In this document: in pieces, positions 1 through 10,407 of the stretch | How the letters are laid out: each line of letters opens with the position of its first letter | Numbering within the stretch: position 1 is the stretch's first letter | Assembly (NCBI GenBank): GCA_030248065.1 | Contig: JASAMV010000374.1 | Span: 1 to 64,000, forward strand | Reading direction: 5' to 3' | DNA length: 64,000 nt | Source of the DNA: Rhynchonema sp. JSB1_4 | Lineage: Eukaryota; Nematoda; Chromadorea; Monhysterida; Xyalidae | Position numbers and translations under genes: made by a program | Notes under the pieces: model-generated | What the model saw: the letters and a program-made list of their open reading frames with translations, nothing else | Databases searched by the model: none | Told to the model about the DNA's origin: nothing

Positions 1-196
1 ACTTTTTAGGGTTTTCGGTCGAAATTTGGACATTTTTTTAACGAAAAATGGGCATTTTGAGGGTAAAAATCGGGGCGGTAGGGTACCAGGGCAGGGCGGG
101 TAGGGGTAGGGTACCAGAGCGGGGCGGATAGGGGGTAGCGTACCAAGCCGGGGCGGGTAGGGTGCCATTGGGGGGACCCCCCCAGCCACAGCACTG
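1..196. repeat. Right end of a hAT-like MITE (left end outside the window)
   Basis: The text is GC-skewed and made of short iterated units (variants of GGGCGGGTAGGGTACC). It closely matches 9530-9650. It ends in CCAGCCACAGCACTG, the mirror of the CAGTGcTGtGGCTG ends seen on other copies in the window. The predicted duplication partner of GTGTCGGG (197-204) would lie left of the window, so this end is assigned by similarity only. The element lies upstream of, or in an early intron of, the antizyme gene. Confidence 0.6.
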
Positions 197-438
197 GTGT
201 CGGGTGTCGGCCTACCCCCAAAGTCCGCACCATGGCCGATACCCAACCGAACACCTTCCGATCCCTAACCTCACCTGCTTTATGCGATGTGGAAGGATCG
301 TTTTGGGCAATTTGTCCGTCATTGCGCTATGGTTCCGATTGCAGACAAAGTGCAAAAAAACTCGATTTTGCAGAAAGTTTCGAATTCGCTGCCAAATTGT
401 TAAAAAAACATTTGTTTTTTAGACCGGCCGACAATGTG

Positions 439-1672
439 ATGCATCATCGTTGTAAACGGACGGGTCTAGGACCCGCGTGGTGCTCCTGATGTTCCCCACG
501 CCGCCATCGAGTAAGTTTGGGTCGAACAAACCTGCATTAGAGCATCGGGACGCCTTCAAATGACTAGTGGATCCAGTGCGTTCGGTGGTTCTGTCTGCTC
601 ATCCTGTGCACTCAGTTGGTGATGCCACACGCAGCTCCTGCTGTTGTGTTGGCGTACCAAGCGCGCACGTTTGAGGCATTGCAACGTAATCGAATGCTAT
701 GTTTTAGGCTCCGTAATATAAACTATATGTGAGTTTGTGTTGTCGTCTCTTGTTTCTTACATCACCTCACAAATTGCAGAGTGTCTGTTGCAAATAAGAT
801 CATCTGCACAGTGGGCAGCGGTGTGGGGGCTTGTAAAGTGCCCCCTGTGTCTATCCTAAACAACCAGCCAATATACAACATCCAACAACAACAACAACCA
901 GCAATAGTTAATCTACAACAACAGCAGCAAAGCATCGTTAAATGTGAAACGCAACAAGTGCGCGACTGTCTCAACGAGGTTTGACTTTTAGACTAATATC
1001 AACTTGTTTTTATTAACTGACTAATATAAAAAAAAGGTTTAAAATCATGCTTGCGTTTCCAGTTACGTGAATCAGTTTGCGATGGAAGCAAAGAGAACGA
1101 GAGCGATCGTTGTGTGCACCATGTCGTTGATGGGAATGGAGTGTGTGAATTCGTGTACACACTGAATGACGGAGTGAGTCTAGTTTGGCTGTGGCTTTTT
1201 TTCATTTCTTTATTTGGCGTCCGCCCAAAATACTACTTTTGTGATATGTGACTTTTTTGTGCGTATCGCACAGGTGCAATCAGTCTGGACTGCTAATCTG
1301 TTGAGCATGGACTGCGATACGTGGATGGTGATTGATGTGGACAAACAACAGTGGATCAGTGGCAGCAAGGAAGGGTTAGCCATCAAGCCATCTGATCTTG
1401 TAAAAGGATTGCTCCGTTACCCGAATTTTTGATTGGTCGCCCGATCAGCGCAGCAGCACAACCATTGCAGTTTCGTGCGTCTGCTCGAATGTGCTGAGGA
1501 GTGTCTCGGCTGCGCGTGTGTGTTCGTGTGCGTGTCCCGTACCAACATGGACCTGTCAGCCATTCTGCGCACGTTCATGTATCTCGGATTCACGCACGCC
1601 ACGCCCGATCGTGTCCCGGATTGTGTCGATGCAGCGCACGACAAAGCCGTCATGGTGTACGAAATCGATTAG
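439..1672 (+). CDS. OAZ: Ornithine decarboxylase antizyme, decoded by +1 programmed frameshifting
   Basis: Antizyme binds ornithine decarboxylase monomers, directs them to the 26S proteasome without ubiquitin, and inhibits polyamine uptake. The short first reading frame ends ...GPAWCS-stop at 487-489, the hallmark end of antizyme ORF1. After a +1 shift the second frame runs through exons to 510, 780-978, 1063-1173, 1274-1374 and 1471-1672, with every phase compatible. The C-terminal half carries the family signature: GSKEG, then FVRLLECAEE, a VFVCVSR strand, ILRTFMYLGF, and the ending MVYEID. Exon 2 holds a Q-rich insertion (about 860-935) that I do not expect in vertebrate antizymes. From ATG 439 the product is about 227 aa, close to the usual size, but ORF1 would be only 16 codons. 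A good acceptor (TTTTTTAG) at 421-422 suggests ORF1 may begin in an exon farther upstream, or at ATG 232 if unspliced. No other gene family fits this combination. Confidence 0.93.
484..490 (+). promoter_or_regulatory. Antizyme +1 ribosomal frameshift site (TCC TGA T)
   Basis: The zero-frame codons are TGG TGC TCC TGA. Skipping the T at 487 continues as GAT GTT CCC CAC from 488, which stays open to the donor at 511. The stretch before it (GGA CCC GCG TGG TGC TCC) resembles the conserved 5' stimulator of animal antizymes. In the known mechanism, polyamines raise the efficiency of this shift and so close the feedback loop on polyamine synthesis. I did not identify a downstream pseudoknot by eye. 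Confidence 0.93.
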
Positions 1673-3135
1673 CAAGCTCACCAACAACAATCGCGCTCAG
1701 CTGGCTCCTACAATACTACCAGGTAGTCTTTGTTGCGCCTGTGCTGTTCCTTTGCTTACATCTGTGCTGATGTAACGGCCGCTGCTGTGGAGTTTCTCAT
1801 CATGAATCAAACTAAACCTCTCAGCAGTTGGCCTGCGTTCATGTTTTGTGTGCGTATGCTTTGTTGTTGGTCATCTTACCCTTTTATACATAGAAAACAA
1901 CAACAATTACAGCATTTTGTATGCTTTCCCGCAAAAAAAATTAAAAAAATACAAAAAAAAGTTACTTGTATCTGTGGGACTGCACCGCACTTGTGTCGTA
2001 TTCGTAATCGTACCACTAAGTTAACGTTTTACCCGCACACAATAAACTTGTTTGACGTGTGTGTGTGTCTATTTTCCTGATTTTCTTATCTTTGGTTTTG
2101 TAAATTGGCTGGTTCGGCTCCGTTTGGTACCTGCCTGCCTATGGTCGCACGTCAGCTACATACAAGTGACTGACGGACGTACTATTTATTCCGTTTTAAC
2201 CATAGTATGCTGGCTGAATAACAAAGTGATGCGTTTCTTATCAGCCAGACTGAACTGTCCAAATAGGGGGTCCGTACCAAAGAGAGCCGGTCTGTGTTAC
2301 ACGATAACAACACCATAGCAATGCTCACGAGAAAGGGGATGTTCTTTTTATGATGATTTGTTATCCCCGTCAATACCCTACCAACTAATCATCAGATCTT
2401 GACTTGGTGGGCAACATGAGCAGTTTAGGTGGCGTTATTTGCAACATTTCATAGACACTACAACTGTAAATAGTTGACAATGTCTTTATTCTGATAGATG
2501 TGATGATCCGTAATTTTATTTTCAGTAAATACAACAAGTCCTTTTAAACATATTTATCCCGCTTTCTTTTTAGAGATGATTTCTATGTGTTTCGTTCTCA
2601 CATTTATGGCGAAATTTACGCTTTTTTGCAATACAGTATAGTCGCGTTTAATAACAGTTGCCATGCCACTCTGTGCGTTCCTCCCGTGTTTAAGTGATTT
2701 TAAGCCACATCTCCGGATTTGCTTGGGACGGTCCATGTCGGCTTCTGAACCTTGAATGGTCAGCGTCACGGATCTTTCCAGCATTTGTCTTATCTCGAGC
2801 GATCACAAAAGCTAGCACGATTATCATTTTTCACTACTGGAATTTTTTAAATCACATTATTTCTTTCTAACGATTATTGCACCGTGATTGCATGCCATTA
2901 TTCAATTTTACATTAATTATTCAAATACACAATAGTAGTATATGTTTTAATGGACAGTAAAATTCTTTTGTAATTTCGCAATCAGCAGACTGGAAGGGTG
3001 AGGGTCACATCGCGCAACGAATAGCACCGAATTCAATTCACTGTGCATGTCAAATGCTCTATCACAGTCCGTTTCATTTTCTTTTTACAAGCTATTTTGT
3101 TCGCGAAAAGTTTTACACAGAGTCTTGCCGACATC
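1673..3135. other. Intergenic: antizyme 3' region, then nothing recognised
   Basis: AATAAA at 2041-2046 is a plausible antizyme polyadenylation signal, about 370 bp after the stop. The rest is AT-rich with no convincing exon. Open frames here have neither good splice sites nor recognisable residues. Confidence 0.6.
2041..2046 (+). terminator. Candidate polyadenylation signal of the antizyme gene
   Basis: This is a canonical AATAAA followed within 20 bases by a GT/T-rich run (GTGTGTGTGTC), the usual arrangement of a cleavage site. It is the first such hexamer after the antizyme stop at 1672 that I found by eye. Confidence 0.5.
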
Positions 3136-4885
3136 ATGACTCTTTGGTCACAGCTCGAACTTGTGGTGGTCTTGCTGTTCATTGACACCGCAATTGCACA
3201 ACAAGTCACACAACAACAACCAGAATACGGTCAACATCTAGTACCAGTGGCTGCTGCAAAACTGTGTCAATTTGAAGGTTACCGCAGCGCATGTATCCCA
3301 CATCCAAAGGTGAACTAAAAATTCGAACTGTTTGCAGGTTCGCAACACACAGTTCAAGTGAAAGGAGCCGAGCTGAACAGTCGTATAGTTTACACGCCCG
3401 GTAATATGAGCTTATTGTCCGCGCATACAGTATGTAACACCGTTTCTGGAAATTACTTTGCACAATTTGTGAACAGCCGGATACACTGCAATCCTGCCTT
3501 GTGCCGCATGGGAGACGCTACGGACGACGTCAGATACCACAAACGGAACGCATTGTTGGGTGATTAGCTCGGAAAAGGTGGCCTTTGCTTTCAAGGAAAC
3601 TCCAAGATAACCGAGTTCCATAGCAGTGCATTGCAGCTAAACAACACAATTACCAAAATCGAGCCATCATCCGGTGGTGCCACGTTTGTCCAACCCAGTG
3701 GCACCGGCACGCTCTACCTGTTAAACGCACAACCAAAATATCACGACGCAATATTTGAGTGCCATGTGTTCTTGGTAGGATTTTTCGACTAATAGTGGTA
3801 TCGCAACCTTTTTTACGTTGCACGCTGTTGTGGTGAAACATGAGCCAGTCAGTCACGTCTGCAGCCGGGTATCCAAACCGAGTACGTATCACGTATCAAT
3901 CACATTGTGCAAACGTGCAGCCCTGATGACGACAGCAGCAACCCGTGCAAGTTCGGTGGCTGTCAACGCATGGAGATGGCTGGGCTTATGCAAATCGGAT
4001 GTAAATGTATGAAGGACTACACTGGACAATTCTGTGAGGTTAGGCTGTGACTGGCACCGATGGTGTTATTGATCACATTCAGCAGCTGTTATCGTAGAGT
4101 GGCACCACAGCGAGCTGTGTGAAACTTAGGGATCGGAAGAGTTGGCCAAGTGATTTCCTTGGCAATTTGAGCCGTTTCTCATAGGTTTTTGATTCACTTC
4201 TTTCAAACTGAGCTATCAGCTATACGGGTCTGGAACAGCTTTTACGCCAACCGAAATCTCTGGCAGTAAATTGAAATTGAACTAAGTTTGATACCGCCGC
4301 TTGGTAAGTGTACACAACAACAACAAAACAGAGGTTTTATCCAACCAAAAACGTGCCCCCATTTGCAGATTGCCAAAACGCACACGTATCTGTACAATCT
4401 ACCTTTGTGGCTGAGTCTGCCCGTCTATTTCCTATCGGTCTATGTCAGCATCAGCATGGCAAACGCGCGTGCACGAACGTAAGTGGCCAGCATTTTCGGT
4501 TGGCACTGTAGAACCCGTACCGAACACAGTTGCGCGTAAACAATCAGCCAAACTTCATTAAATACGCCGCTTCCTTTGTTGGCGCGAAATTACATGACTG
4601 AAGCTGCCATGACGTTAGCAGCGACAATGTGACTTTAACGCTACATATTTGTTGCGTGGGTTCGTCAGACCTACGCAGATGGCAATAGCACTTCTAAGCA
4701 AGGCATGGTCTACATTCATCAACATAATTACAAAACCAGAAATTTTGTGATCTGGCCAGACTTCTGAAAGTCGCCCTAATAACGGTGTTTTTTTAAACAG
4801 ACGCAAACGAGGATTGCTTGATAAACAACGAAAGAAAGGAGGCCTGACCGTACATGAGTATTTGATGGCCATGGAGGAAGAATGA
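3136..4885 (+). CDS. Transmembrane EGF-family ligand precursor (Ig-like + EGF)
   Basis: Six exons join in phase: 3136-3277, 3338-3400, 3596-3774, 3865-4038, 4369-4478 and 4801-4885, giving about 250 aa. Residues 1-22 are a signal peptide (hydrophobic LVVVLLFIDTAIA). Residues about 40-128 form a domain ending LYLLNAQPKYHDAIFECHV, which looks like the F strand of an Ig fold, though the first cysteine and the core tryptophan are not clear. Residues 146-185 are a full six-cysteine EGF module ending CKCMKDYTGQFCE. A hydrophobic segment at about 195-216 is followed by a basic stop-transfer stretch (RARTRKRG) and a tail ending in EEE. This is the design of LIN-3, Spitz, vein and neuregulin ligands, which are shed to activate EGF receptors. 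Closest relative is undecided: the Ig-EGF order suggests neuregulin or vein, the membrane form LIN-3/Spitz. The least certain junction is the exon 1 donor (GAAG/gttacc); the alternative at 3310 breaks the frame. Confidence 0.8.
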
Positions 4886-6145
4886 AATTTATTGAAACTG
4901 AACGAGAATATTATAATACTGCAGCCACATTACAAACATTACTTGTAAAACGACTACGATCGAAATACATTTTATAGATGCCGAACTAATTCGTTTTTAT
5001 GTTATGTACATTCATTGCACATGGTCCTCTCACTCATCTGATAAAACAGACAACGGAGCAACTTTTTGAAACAGAATACAAGTTTGCAGTATGCCGTGGA
5101 ACAATGTAAGAAACAGTGAAACAAAAACGTTTTGTGAATCATTCCTCATTTTCGTCAGAGATTTTGAAAACAAAAACTGATATCACATGACCCATACACA
5201 AAATGATATCATGATAAAAGAAGTTCCATGTAAAGAAATGAACAGAAGACAACTAACCAACATTTTGATCATACAACGCCAAATAATGCCAACGAGCTGA
5301 ATTTCAGATAGCCTCCACACTATATCTCTCATTCAGGTACAATAAAAATTTCTCACCGAAACTTCAAGAAATAAATAATTTTCGTAGCTTTGAGGTGCAC
5401 CATTTAACGTTGAACAATAATAATACATTTTGTGAAAAAGATTAAAAACGCCATACCCATAAGGCTCGCCATAGGCACAGAGCAGGTAGATAAACACTAA
5501 AAATGCTGATGTGCAGTTGTGTAACAACACATTTAAAGAAAGAAACTCACTTACGTGCAACAGAACTACAAAAATCAAACAAGTACAGGTGAAAAACGTC
5601 AATTTAGGTCACGAAAATGGAAGTGAAAAATTTGAAATTGTGCGATTCTGGTCGAATTCCAGAGCGTGATTCAGTCCCGTGGAATTTCTGAGCAAGATTT
5701 GGAACATTAATTCTGGGCAGAAGTACAGGGTGTGTGCGTGTTATGCAATTGTGGTTGATGCCTAGATCAATAAATTAATTTGGGTCAAGATTGCGGTTTA
5801 CCTAAAACGGATGAATTGCCGCAACTTGCCGGTAAGCTGCTTTGCTTTGACTGATATACATTCATAGCCCGGGTATAGATATATCTGGGTACTCAAGCCC
5901 GTTAAAGCTCGAAGAGTATGATAACGGATTCACGGATACAACAAGTAAGGTACAACACAAATGTATGAATCGTTGTGGCGACACATATCGAAAATCCTGG
6001 GGTATGATGTGTGATATTCGCAACAGTACAAAGACAATCAAAGAGATGTGATACTGAACATGCATTTGATTCAAAAACAAAATAATAGACACACGTATTC
6101 GCACATAAATTGACACTTGATCATATGTCATCCTACCCAGACACG
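4886..6145. other. Convergent intergenic region
   Basis: This AT-rich stretch lies between the 3' ends of the EGF-type gene (plus) and the ABHD17 gene (minus). AATAAA at 5341-5346 could serve the plus-strand gene, though it is some 450 bp beyond the stop. No exon or RNA gene is recognisable. Confidence 0.5.
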
Positions 6146-8888
6146 TCAGTCGACAGCCACGCCACTGTCCCTGTGTCCAGCGCCTTTATCAGCCCCTTGT
6201 TGTGTCGATGTGAGTGTTGACGTTGTGGCCGTGCGTCCCTCGTGTGTGGTCGGTGGTTGACTCAACAACTGCTGGCCGGGATCCGGTGGTTTACGACCGG
6301 CTTCGTGGTCGATAAAGTTCTGTAATCGTTCGAGAAACAACGGATTCAATTCGACATCGTTGTGTCCAGCACCGTGCACCCACAACGGCTCCACTGATGA
6401 TGGACAACGTTCGTAGATCGCAACACCTGTGCACAATCATGTCTTTGCCTTCATTCAAACATGAACAAAACGAAAGTGACTGACCATGAGCAAAATCAAT
6501 CACTTCGTCTTCGGTGCCGTGCACGACCAATGTGGGAGCGCGCACATTCGGCACTTTCTCGATACTGCAAAACATAGAATATTGCAAAATATGAAGTTAG
6601 CCAAGCGTGTGTTACGAATGGGCTCAAGCTTTCTGACTGAAATAAAAAGCTTCTCGAAAACAACTATGCGTAATCATATAAGCAAAGGGCGGTGCCGGTG
6701 CCATTAACCAACCTCGGGAACGCATCACAACACCAAGTGCGTTGTGTGGCCGGAAACGCCACCCGCATACCGGACATCAATGGTGAATGGAGCACAACAG
6801 CAGCCACATCGGGCAGTGATGTCGCTAGGTCGATTGTTGGTACCGTGCCGATTGACTGGCCGTACAAAATTACCTGAAACATTGCTTGTTTTATAATTCA
6901 TTTCAGCGATCTGTTATTTTTTAGCCTTTTTATTTAACCATGAAACGGTTATTTCAGCCGCATGACAAACATTTGGAAGATTCGCAAAAAACTTCGTATT
7001 GCGTTTGGACTCGATCATAAATGAAACCGGCCTGTTGAGCAGTTCTATTGTATCTTGTGCACAATTCGTGAAATGCAGCGCGAATGTCGGCGTATAAATT
7101 GCGTTCAGTTGGTTTGCCGCTGCTGCAGCCATAACCTGAAACACGATACTGTGTCATTTAAATTTAGACGAAGGCGGTCGCGTCTGGACTTGAGGACTGT
7201 AGCACCTTGTTTCCACTGCATGCATGTGTGCTGTTCCAAACAGTGGTATCGTTGGGAAATGAAAAAGTCAGGATACCGGATACCCAAAATCCAAAATTTT
7301 CGGATACCGGATACCCAAAATAAAAAAATCTCGGATACCAGGGGGGCTGCTCCCCAAAATAAAAAATCTCGGATACCCAGTGGGGGGGTTGTTCAAAAAA
7401 GGTCAATTTTTTAGAGGAAAATTGAGCAAAATTGGTGTTGGAAGCGCACAAAATTGTCATTTTTGGGGTTATGCTTGCGCCAGGAAGCGATTTTGGGCAT
7501 TTTGGAGGTAAAAATGGGCTATTTTTACGGTTTTCGGAAAAATTTTAGGGTAGGATACCCCTGGACAAAAATTCAGGATACCGGATACCCCTGAGTGAAA
7601 AAATCGAGATACCGGACACAGGATACTAGGGGGGTAACCCCCCCCTTTCCCCCCCCCCAACGACACCACTGGTTCCAAAACGTTGTGCGCGTGCGTGTGA
7701 CAGCAAAACAAGAATAATCGCATTCAAACTTTGATGCCCTGATTTTAACCAACCTGAATAATCATAGCTAAATACATTGCACCCAAGTCTATAGCCAAGA
7801 CCGAAAAAGAATGACGCCATTTGGCCCAGGTCAACCGCGTTGCCGTGACTGAAAATTGATGCCGTTGCCGTATTTTCAGCATTGAAGGTAAGCCACTGTG
7901 ACGGACCTCAAAAAAGCGCTTTCCCAAACTTTTTGCACTTCTTGAATCCATGAATGTTGGCTAGTCTAGTTTAACACCATTGAATGATGTTTGCTAACAC
8001 AACTAGAACGCTGACATAAAGTAAAATTAGTTGAAATTCATCCATAAACTTGAACTTGAGCTAAATCAATGTTTTTATATGTACATATTCCTACTTGCAC
8101 ACACGTTCATCACCTCCTACCTGAATAGCAACGTATATCTGGGATTATCGCCGTGCACCCTGACATGCATGCACGCAATGCGATTGCCACGTGACGAACG
8201 AGTGTAGAACACTTCGATCTCCTGACGTTCCTCTGGGCCAAGCGGCCATTCGGAGCGGCCGTCGATGAATTGCAACGTGTAACTGTCAAGTTTATTTTAT
8301 TAGCGGTAGAGAGCTTTTCGCCATTTTATACCAAGTTAGTCACTACTATCAGGGTTTTTCAAATTTAACCACTGGCTCATTTTGAAATCTGCTGCTCGAC
8401 TCATTCAAAAATGTGGTTAAATGTGTCCCAAAATATTGAGAGTACTCGTGCGTAAAGCGAAAATTTTGCTATTTTGCACTACTGGATTGCTAAGAAAAGC
8501 TTAGTTTTGAAGTGTTTTACGCGACTTTTTGGCTGTGCTCTGTGCAGTATAGCTTGTATCACAATTTGGTTGCTAATACTAACAGAGAACACGGTCTATC
8601 TTCTGGTTTGCGTTTCAATATTGATCCACGAAATATCCCGCTAGCATTTTACCCGTTTCTTACGACGAAAAAACGGGTTCTTTTCCGTCCCCACCTGAAA
8701 CTATACTGGGCTAACCTTGACGCATTTTCGTTGTCGGGCTGCATTTTATAGCTTGGTTCTGGTGGCATGAATGCGAGTTTTGACACAATACTACTTGGCC
8801 ACGGTGGGCAGCAGAACAAACAACACAGTTCGCGTAATGTGATTCGGGATGGCGGTGGCGGTGTGCCAGCATTGCCAAACGGGTCCAT
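6146..8888 (-). CDS. ABHD17: ABHD17-family alpha/beta hydrolase (protein depalmitoylase)
   Basis: ABHD17 proteins are membrane-attached serine hydrolases that remove palmitate from substrates such as RAS and PSD-95. Seven exons in coding order are 8888-8716, 8282-8121, 7848-7754, 7135-7011, 6873-6713, 6564-6485 and 6426-6146; all phases agree and the product is 358 aa. An N-terminal cysteine cluster (Cys22, 23, 26, 27 in [10 protein letters not shown]) matches the palmitoylated anchor of the family. The oxyanion motif [11 protein letters not shown] and the nucleophile elbow YGQSIGT (Ser192) are present. [10 protein letters not shown] supplies the acid at about Asp258, and GAGHND the histidine at His287. 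Two departures: about five extra residues before the nucleophile strand (exon 4 end [15 protein letters not shown], with a weak donor), and a 50-residue T/Q/P-rich tail after the usual end. Human paralogues are about 290-330 aa. The third intron houses a hAT-like element. Start chosen: the ATG 21 codons before the cysteine cluster. Confidence 0.93.
7241..7671. mobile_element. hAT-like MITE in an ABHD17 intron, 8-bp target duplication
   Basis: The ends are CAGTGGTATCGTTGGG and its mirror with one mismatch (CCCAACGACACCACTG). They are flanked by an exact 8-bp duplication GTTCCAAA at 7233-7240 and 7672-7679. CAGTG-type ends plus an 8-bp duplication are typical of the hAT superfamily. The 431-bp interior has no coding capacity and consists of irregular iterations of GGATACCGGATACCC plus G- and C-runs. 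Confidence 0.87.
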
Positions 8889-9240
8889 AGCGACCGTAGT
8901 TGATTGAACCGATGAGTGATTTTGACGACCGATTCGCTGATGTGAAAAGCTTGCCGTCTTCTCCAGCTGAAGCTACATGCTTGTTCGTTATTTGTTTGCT
9001 CAACAAATGCCAGTGGAAAACGCGCAGACAGAGTAAACAAAAACGTAATGCAAAGGTATAACGCCAATACCCACTATCTCGTGTGAAATTCTTCGCGTGA
9101 GCTTGCAGATAAAATTTGAACGCGAGACTGCTATGCCGTATCCTTGTGATTGATGAGGCGATGTTTTAGGCTTACCGTAAACACCTTTATAGAGCCCCCG
9201 GAATAGAGCCGATGGCCTGGGGGGTTATGTACCCAGGGGG
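8889..9240. other. Upstream region of ABHD17, start of the repeat block
   Basis: This is probably the ABHD17 5' untranslated and promoter region on the minus strand. No TATA-like element stands out. From about 9175 it becomes a fragment of the CCGTAAAnACC family described at 13.9-16.4 kb (TATAGAGCCCCCGGAATAGAGCC). Confidence 0.4.
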
Positions 9241-9248
9241 GTTTGGGG

Positions 9249-10407
9249 CAGTGTAGTGGCTGGGGGGGATGGGGGGATTCCCCCCCTAAGGAGTAGGTAC
9301 CTTGCAACCAGTGCTGCGGCTACCTTTGCGGGGCGGGTAGGGTACATAGGTGAAAAAATCCGGGGCGGGTAGGGGGGTAGTGTACCTGGAATCTTGGGGG
9401 GGAATCCGGTTTGGGGGAGGGGGGGGAAGAATTTTCGGGGCGGGTAGGGTACAATACAAGTTTTTTGGGTGCCCATTTTTATATGCTATAAAGTGCATAT
9501 ATCGCGCGTAGCGCGCGATTTTTTGCACTTTTAAGGATTTTCGGTCGAAATTTGGGCATTTTTGACCGAAAATGGGCATTTTGAGGGCGATTATCGGGGC
9601 GGGGAGGGTCGCAGGGCGGGGCGGGTAGGGGGGTAGTGTACCCAACCACCCCTTGGGGGGATGGGGGGAAGGGTAGGTACCTTGCAATATAGTAGTGGCA
9701 GGGGGGGTTGGGGGGTTACCCCCCTCTCAGTACTTACCTACCACAAAACCCGAGGGGGTTGGGGGGTTGAGTACTTACCTCTCACAACTCCAAATCATAC
9801 CTCTCACAAGCAATTTTATACCTTTTTAAGGCAAAAACCGGTATTTTTCGACCTTATTTTCCCAAAAATCGCGCGACGCACCCATAATACCTATTTTTAA
9901 GCGATTTTCGGCGAAAATTCGGACAAAGTGCTATTTTTACCTAATTTTTTGGCCAAAACTGTATCACAAAAACGGTGTTTTTTCGCCTTTTTGGGTGACC
10001 AAAATCATACCTCTCACGCTTCCGGTCCCAACCCCGCATCATACTTACCTCCCACACATGGGCCTGCCACTACACTGCCTTGCAACCACCCCGAAGGGTA
10101 CCTTGCAACCATCAATGTATGGTTTTTATAGGCAAAAAGTGGGTGTTTTTCGGCCTCAAAACCCCAAAAATCGCGCGCTCCGCGCGCAAACCTTCATATA
10201 ATAGGTATTTTAGGGAAATTTTCGGCCAAAATGCAAAAAAGTACCAATTTTTCGGCCAAATTTGCAGTATAATGCATGCAAAAAACACCCTTTTTCTTAC
10301 CTCAGGGGTACCTTGCAACCTCCCGGAGGCTGGGTAGGGGGTACCTTGCAACCATCTGGATCCATCCCCCCCCCAAGGGTACCGACCATTTGCCTGCCAC
10401 TACACTG
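9249..10407. mobile_element. hAT-like element containing a second nested copy
   Basis: The outer element starts CAGTGTAGTGGCTGGGGGG and ends GCCTGCCACTACACTG. Its 8-bp duplication is GTTTGGGG (9241-9248 and 10408-10415), inside a G-rich context. The interior is built from variants of TACCTTGCAACC, GGGCGGGTAGGG and AAAATCGCGCG with no coding capacity. A second copy lies inside it (9688-10077). Confidence 0.8.
9688..10077. mobile_element. Nested hAT-like MITE, target duplication CCTTGCAA
   Basis: The left end TATAGTAGTGGCAGG is a decayed form of CAGTGTAGTGGCAGG. The right end is CCTGCCACTACACTG. CCTTGCAA is duplicated exactly at 9680-9687 and 10078-10085. The target is one of the ACCTTGCAACC units of the surrounding element, so this copy inserted later. 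Its interior iterates ACTTACCTCTCACAA. Confidence 0.82.

Noticed and set aside
1417..1653. Minus-strand frame over the last antizyme exon
   Set aside because: The plus strand there encodes the conserved antizyme C terminus; the minus frame has no family resemblance.
9249..10407. CRISPR-like or satellite array in the iterated 9-10 kb region
   Set aside because: Unit lengths and spacers are irregular and the borders are transposon ends with target duplications; the genome is animal.
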